This document shows positions 6,491 to 8,194 of a DNA stretch of 8,194 nt, piece after piece. The stretch is from Planctomycetota bacterium. Lineage in GTDB: Bacteria; Planctomycetota; Phycisphaerae; Phycisphaerales; UBA1924. Made by a program: the position numbers and the translations under genes. Every line of letters begins with the position of its first letter. Within the stretch, counting starts at the first letter, position 1. The DNA is taken from assembly GCA_017303565.1 (NCBI GenBank), contig JAFLCM010000098.1:1-8194 (forward strand). Direction: 5' to 3'. The notes under the pieces were generated by a model. That model saw nothing but the letters and a program-made list of their open reading frames with translations, was not told where the DNA came from and ran no database searches.

Positions 6491-7501
6491 TTACTGATCG
6501 ACGGGCTTGAGGTCGATCACGACCGGGAGGTGGTCGCTGGCGTAGCCCTTTGGCTTGGGGGCGGTGCGCCAGTCTTCTTCGGGGCGGAGCTGGGGGGTTC
6601 CGAGGACGAAGGGGGAGTTGGGGACGAGTTCTTTGGCGAGGCCGGGGCTGAGGAAGATGTGGTCGATCTCGCGTCCGCTGGCGTGGGTGATGAAGGCGGG
6701 GTCTTTGGGTTCGTGGGAGGCGAGGGGGTCGATGAGGCCGGCGTCGAGGTAGGCGCGGACGGACTTCTGTTCGGGGGTGGCGTTGAAGTCGCCGAGGATG
6801 GCGACGTTCTGGGCGGCGCCTTCGCCGGCGAGGCGCTTGTAGATGGCGATGTTGGTGGCGGACTCGGCCTCGCGCCAGAAGCCGAACTGGCGGCCGGACT
6901 TCTGGTGGACGATGAGCAGGGTGACGCGGTAGGGCTTGGCGCCGGTGGTTTCTGCGGGGACTTCGACGGTGACGCAGAGGGGGGATCGGCGGGAGATCAT
7001 GGGCTTGCCGGCGTTCTCGTTGGGGACGCCGTCGATGGTCTCGGGCTCCTTCGCGTTGAGCGAGAGGGTGGGCCAGACCTCGGTGTGGATGATGGGGAAG
7101 CGTGAGAGGACGGCCTGCTCGATGCCGCGCTCGGCGCCGACGTCGATGGACTGGACGTGGGTGTAGCCGAGGTCCTTGGCGTACTTCTCGCGGAACTCGA
7201 TGAGGGCGTCGTGGCTTTCGATTTCCTGGAGGGCGACGATGTCGGCGTTGACCTTGCGGAGGGCTTCGGCGGCGGCTTCCTGGTGGTCGGCGGGCTTGGT
7301 GTCGTCCTTGTCCTCTTCGCGGCCGGAGAGGGAGGGGTCGTCGCGATCGTCGAAGAGGTTCTCGACGTTGTAGGTGGCGAGGCGGATGGTGCCGGGAGTT
7401 CGGGGCTTGGGCTCGGCGGCGCCGATGCGCGGGGCTTCGGCGACGGCGAGGGCGGGCGCGAGGAACAACAGGGCGAAGGGCGTGAGGGGGGCGGATCGCA
7501 T
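6491..7501 (-). CDS. Exported endonuclease/exonuclease/phosphatase-family protein
   Basis: 336 residues. The first 23 (MRSAPLTPFALLFLAPALAVAEA) form a signal peptide, so the product acts outside the cytoplasm. The rest is a divalent-metal phosphodiesterase fold of the EEP superfamily: TYNVENLF with Asn45, LQEIE with metal-ligand Glu93, VHQKS with His199, GDFN with Asp238 and Asn240, EIDHIF with Asp280, and SDH with Asp323/His324. All catalytic positions are present. The substrate cannot be told from sequence; secreted nucleases, phosphodiesterases and lipid phosphatases share this fold. The NVENLF start and GDFNATP motif are typical of bacterial extracellular nuclease-like members. Start: ATG at 7501, with GGAG (7514-7511) 9 nt upstream and the signal peptide directly after; the longer open frame to 7726 adds 75 residues without domain content. 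mnmG begins 22 bp downstream, suggesting an operon. Confidence 0.88.
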   Translation of the reverse strand: MRSAPLTPFALLFLAPALAVAEAPRIGAAEPKPRTPGTIRLATYNVENLFDDRDDPSLSGREEDKDDTKPADHQEAAAEALRKVNADIVALQEIESHDALIEFREKYAKDLGYTHVQSIDVGAERGIEQAVLSRFPIIHTEVWPTLSLNAKEPETIDGVPNENAGKPMISRRSPLCVTVEVPAETTGAKPYRVTLLIVHQKSGRQFGFWREAESATNIAIYKRLAGEGAAQNVAILGDFNATPEQKSVRAYLDAGLIDPLASHEPKDPAFITHASGREIDHIFLSPGLAKELVPNSPFVLGTPQLRPEEDWRTAPKPKGYASDHLPVVIDLKPVDQ

Positions 7502-7535
7502 CGGTGGGTTCTCCGGCCGGTATCGGAAGGGCCGG

Positions 7536-7541
7536 AGTATA
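7536..7541 (-). promoter_or_regulatory. Possible -10 element for the EEP-family gene
   Basis: TATACT on the minus strand, 34 nt before the start codon at 7501, is a close -10 match in an otherwise GC-rich stretch. It would give a 5' leader of roughly 28 nt containing the GGAG site. No convincing -35 lies 16-18 bp upstream. Confidence 0.35.
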
Positions 7542-7576
7542 GGAATCGCGCTGCGCGAGGCCGATCGTCGAGTTTT

Positions 7577-7607
7577 GTTCGGTGTTTCGGGCTGAGATGA
7601 ACCGAAC
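7577..7607. repeat. Inverted repeat in the divergent intergenic region
   Basis: GTTCGGT (7577-7583) and ACCGAAC (7601-7607) are perfect inverted arms 17 nt apart, in the 223-bp region between the divergent starts at 7501 and 7725. The heptamer CGAACGG begins in the right arm (7603) and recurs at 7614 and 7705; the first two are 11 bp apart, about one helical turn. This could be a binding site affecting either gene. There is no T tract, so it is not a terminator. Confidence 0.3.
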
Positions 7608-7724
7608 GGGATTCGAACGGTCGGAGTGTGATTCGCAAAGCGGGCGAAGTTCTGCGATCCTTCGCGGGCCTTGCGCGTCGATGAGAGAGCGGGCTTTCGA
7701 TTCTCGAACGGCCCACGATCACCC

Positions 7725-7925
7725 ATGAAGACGAACCACGCTCAATCTGATGGTCGCCGGTTCCGAGTGCTCTGCGCGCTGATGGTGCTGGCGGTGCTTG
7801 GCGGTTGCATGCGGATGCAGACGCAGCAGGCGACGCTGGAGCATCGCCCGACGGTGGTGGCGCCGGACTCGACGGCGGTGGCGGATGTTCCGGAGTCGCG
7901 GGAGGAGCGGGACCGGGGGCGTTGA
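7725..7925 (+). CDS. Very small lipoprotein
   Basis: 66 residues with a lipoprotein signal: a charged N-terminus with RRFR (11-14), a hydrophobic core (15-25) and lipobox LGGC with the lipidated Cys28. The mature peptide is only 39 residues, polar, without aromatic residues, with Gln- and Thr-rich segments and a charged end (ESREERDRGR). Start: ATG at 7725, giving a normal signal-peptide length; an in-frame ATG at 7671 would add 18 residues before it and is less likely. No Shine-Dalgarno is obvious. Codons are strongly G-ending, like the other plus-strand genes, which supports it as real. Family and function are unknown; it may be an envelope-anchored peptide. It ends 4 bp from the convergent HD-GYP gene. 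Confidence 0.68.
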   Translation: MKTNHAQSDGRRFRVLCALMVLAVLGGCMRMQTQQATLEHRPTVVAPDSTAVADVPESREERDRGR

Positions 7926-7929
7926 AGCG

Positions 7930-8194
7930 TCAGGCGGCCTGGCGGAGCGCGACCGGGGTGGTGTGATCCGAGAATCGGCGTGCGGTGTTGTCGAACTCGC
8001 GCTCGACCTTGTCGAAGGCGTCGACGAGGCGGGGGTCGAAGTGCTTGCCCGCGCCCTCGCGGATGATGGAGCGTGCGACGTGGTGGGTGCAGGCGTCCTT
8101 GTAGACGCGTTTGGAGCGGAGGGCGTCGTAGACGTCGGCGATCGCCATGATGCGGCCGGAGAGGGGGATTTCCTCGCCCTTGAGGCCGCGGGGG
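7930..8194 (-). CDS. HD-GYP c-di-GMP phosphodiesterase domain protein, partial (N-terminus beyond window)
   Basis: The minus strand is open from the window edge to a TGA at 7930-7932, giving 88 residues of the C-terminal end. The first visible residues, PRGLKGEEIPLSGRIMAIAD, continue directly from the HHExxxGxGYP signature: the opening Pro should be the P of GYP, so the catalytic residues lie just outside. ADVYDALRSKRVYK and GKHFDPRLVDAF are typical of the following HD-GYP helices. Such enzymes hydrolyse c-di-GMP to pGpG and GMP and often carry N-terminal receiver or sensor domains, not visible here. The ATG at 8148 is internal and not the start. About 20 residues follow the last domain helix, with no further domain. 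It may set c-di-GMP levels sensed by the PilZ proteins at 1974-4364; this is inference. Confidence 0.9.
   Translation of the reverse strand, partial: PRGLKGEEIPLSGRIMAIADVYDALRSKRVYKDACTHHVARSIIREGAGKHFDPRLVDAFDKVEREFDNTARRFSDHTTPVALRQAA

Noticed and set aside
4822..6510. 562-residue open frame antisense to mnmG
   Set aside because: Composed almost wholly of Gly, Ala, Val, Asp and Glu, with no domains; it mirrors the C-ending codons of mnmG and is a composition artefact.
7502..7726. Longer N-terminus for the EEP-family gene (75 extra residues)
   Set aside because: The signal peptide and ribosome site place the start at 7501; the extension crosses the likely promoter and has no domain content.
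8146..8148. ATG as the start of the right-edge minus-strand gene
   Set aside because: The frame stays open upstream to the edge and encodes conserved HD-GYP residues (GLKGEEIPL), so this Met is internal.

Overview
The window is GC-rich DNA with tightly packed genes. The mix of a MetF with a long loop before its PEGHP motif, MnmG, small secreted and lipoprotein products, PilZ/receiver proteins and an HD-GYP phosphodiesterase fits a free-living Gram-negative-type bacterium. Protein style and codon use suggest Planctomycetota (Phycisphaerae-like). This lineage call is an inference from the sequence, not a search result.

Layout, left to right. (1) Positions 1-499, minus strand: the N-terminal part of a secreted cysteine-containing protein with a clear signal peptide, cut by the window edge. 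(2) 500-913: a divergent intergenic region with a GC-rich segment able to fold and, at 795-822, a 28-bp near-perfect palindrome that is the best candidate operator in the window. (3) 914-1834, plus: metF, methylenetetrahydrofolate reductase. (4) 1974-3116 and 3228-4364, plus: two tandem paralogues with the domain order PilZ, response-regulator receiver, Hpt-like helical domain. The Hpt-like domains lack the phospho-accepting histidine. (5) 4365-4470: a convergent gap with a strong hairpin. (6) 4471-6468, minus: mnmG (gidA), the tRNA wobble-uridine modification enzyme, carrying two kinds of in-frame repeat insertion. (7) 6491-7501, minus: an exported endonuclease/exonuclease/phosphatase-family protein just upstream of mnmG, possibly co-transcribed with it. 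(8) 7725-7925, plus: a very small lipoprotein. (9) 7930-8194, minus: the C-terminal end of an HD-GYP c-di-GMP phosphodiesterase, cut by the right edge just at the GYP signature.

Themes. Two PilZ proteins with intact c-di-GMP-binding motifs and an HD-GYP enzyme lie within about 6 kb, so c-di-GMP signalling is the main regulatory theme, although they are not one operon. metF has what looks like its own operator. mnmG shows how dispersed palindromic or tandem repeats can become protein sequence in a housekeeping gene. Throughout, the plus strand is G-rich at silent positions whatever the gene direction: plus genes prefer G-ending codons and minus genes C-ending codons. This points to strong replication-strand asymmetry. 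The same bias creates long meaningless antisense ORFs, which are omitted.
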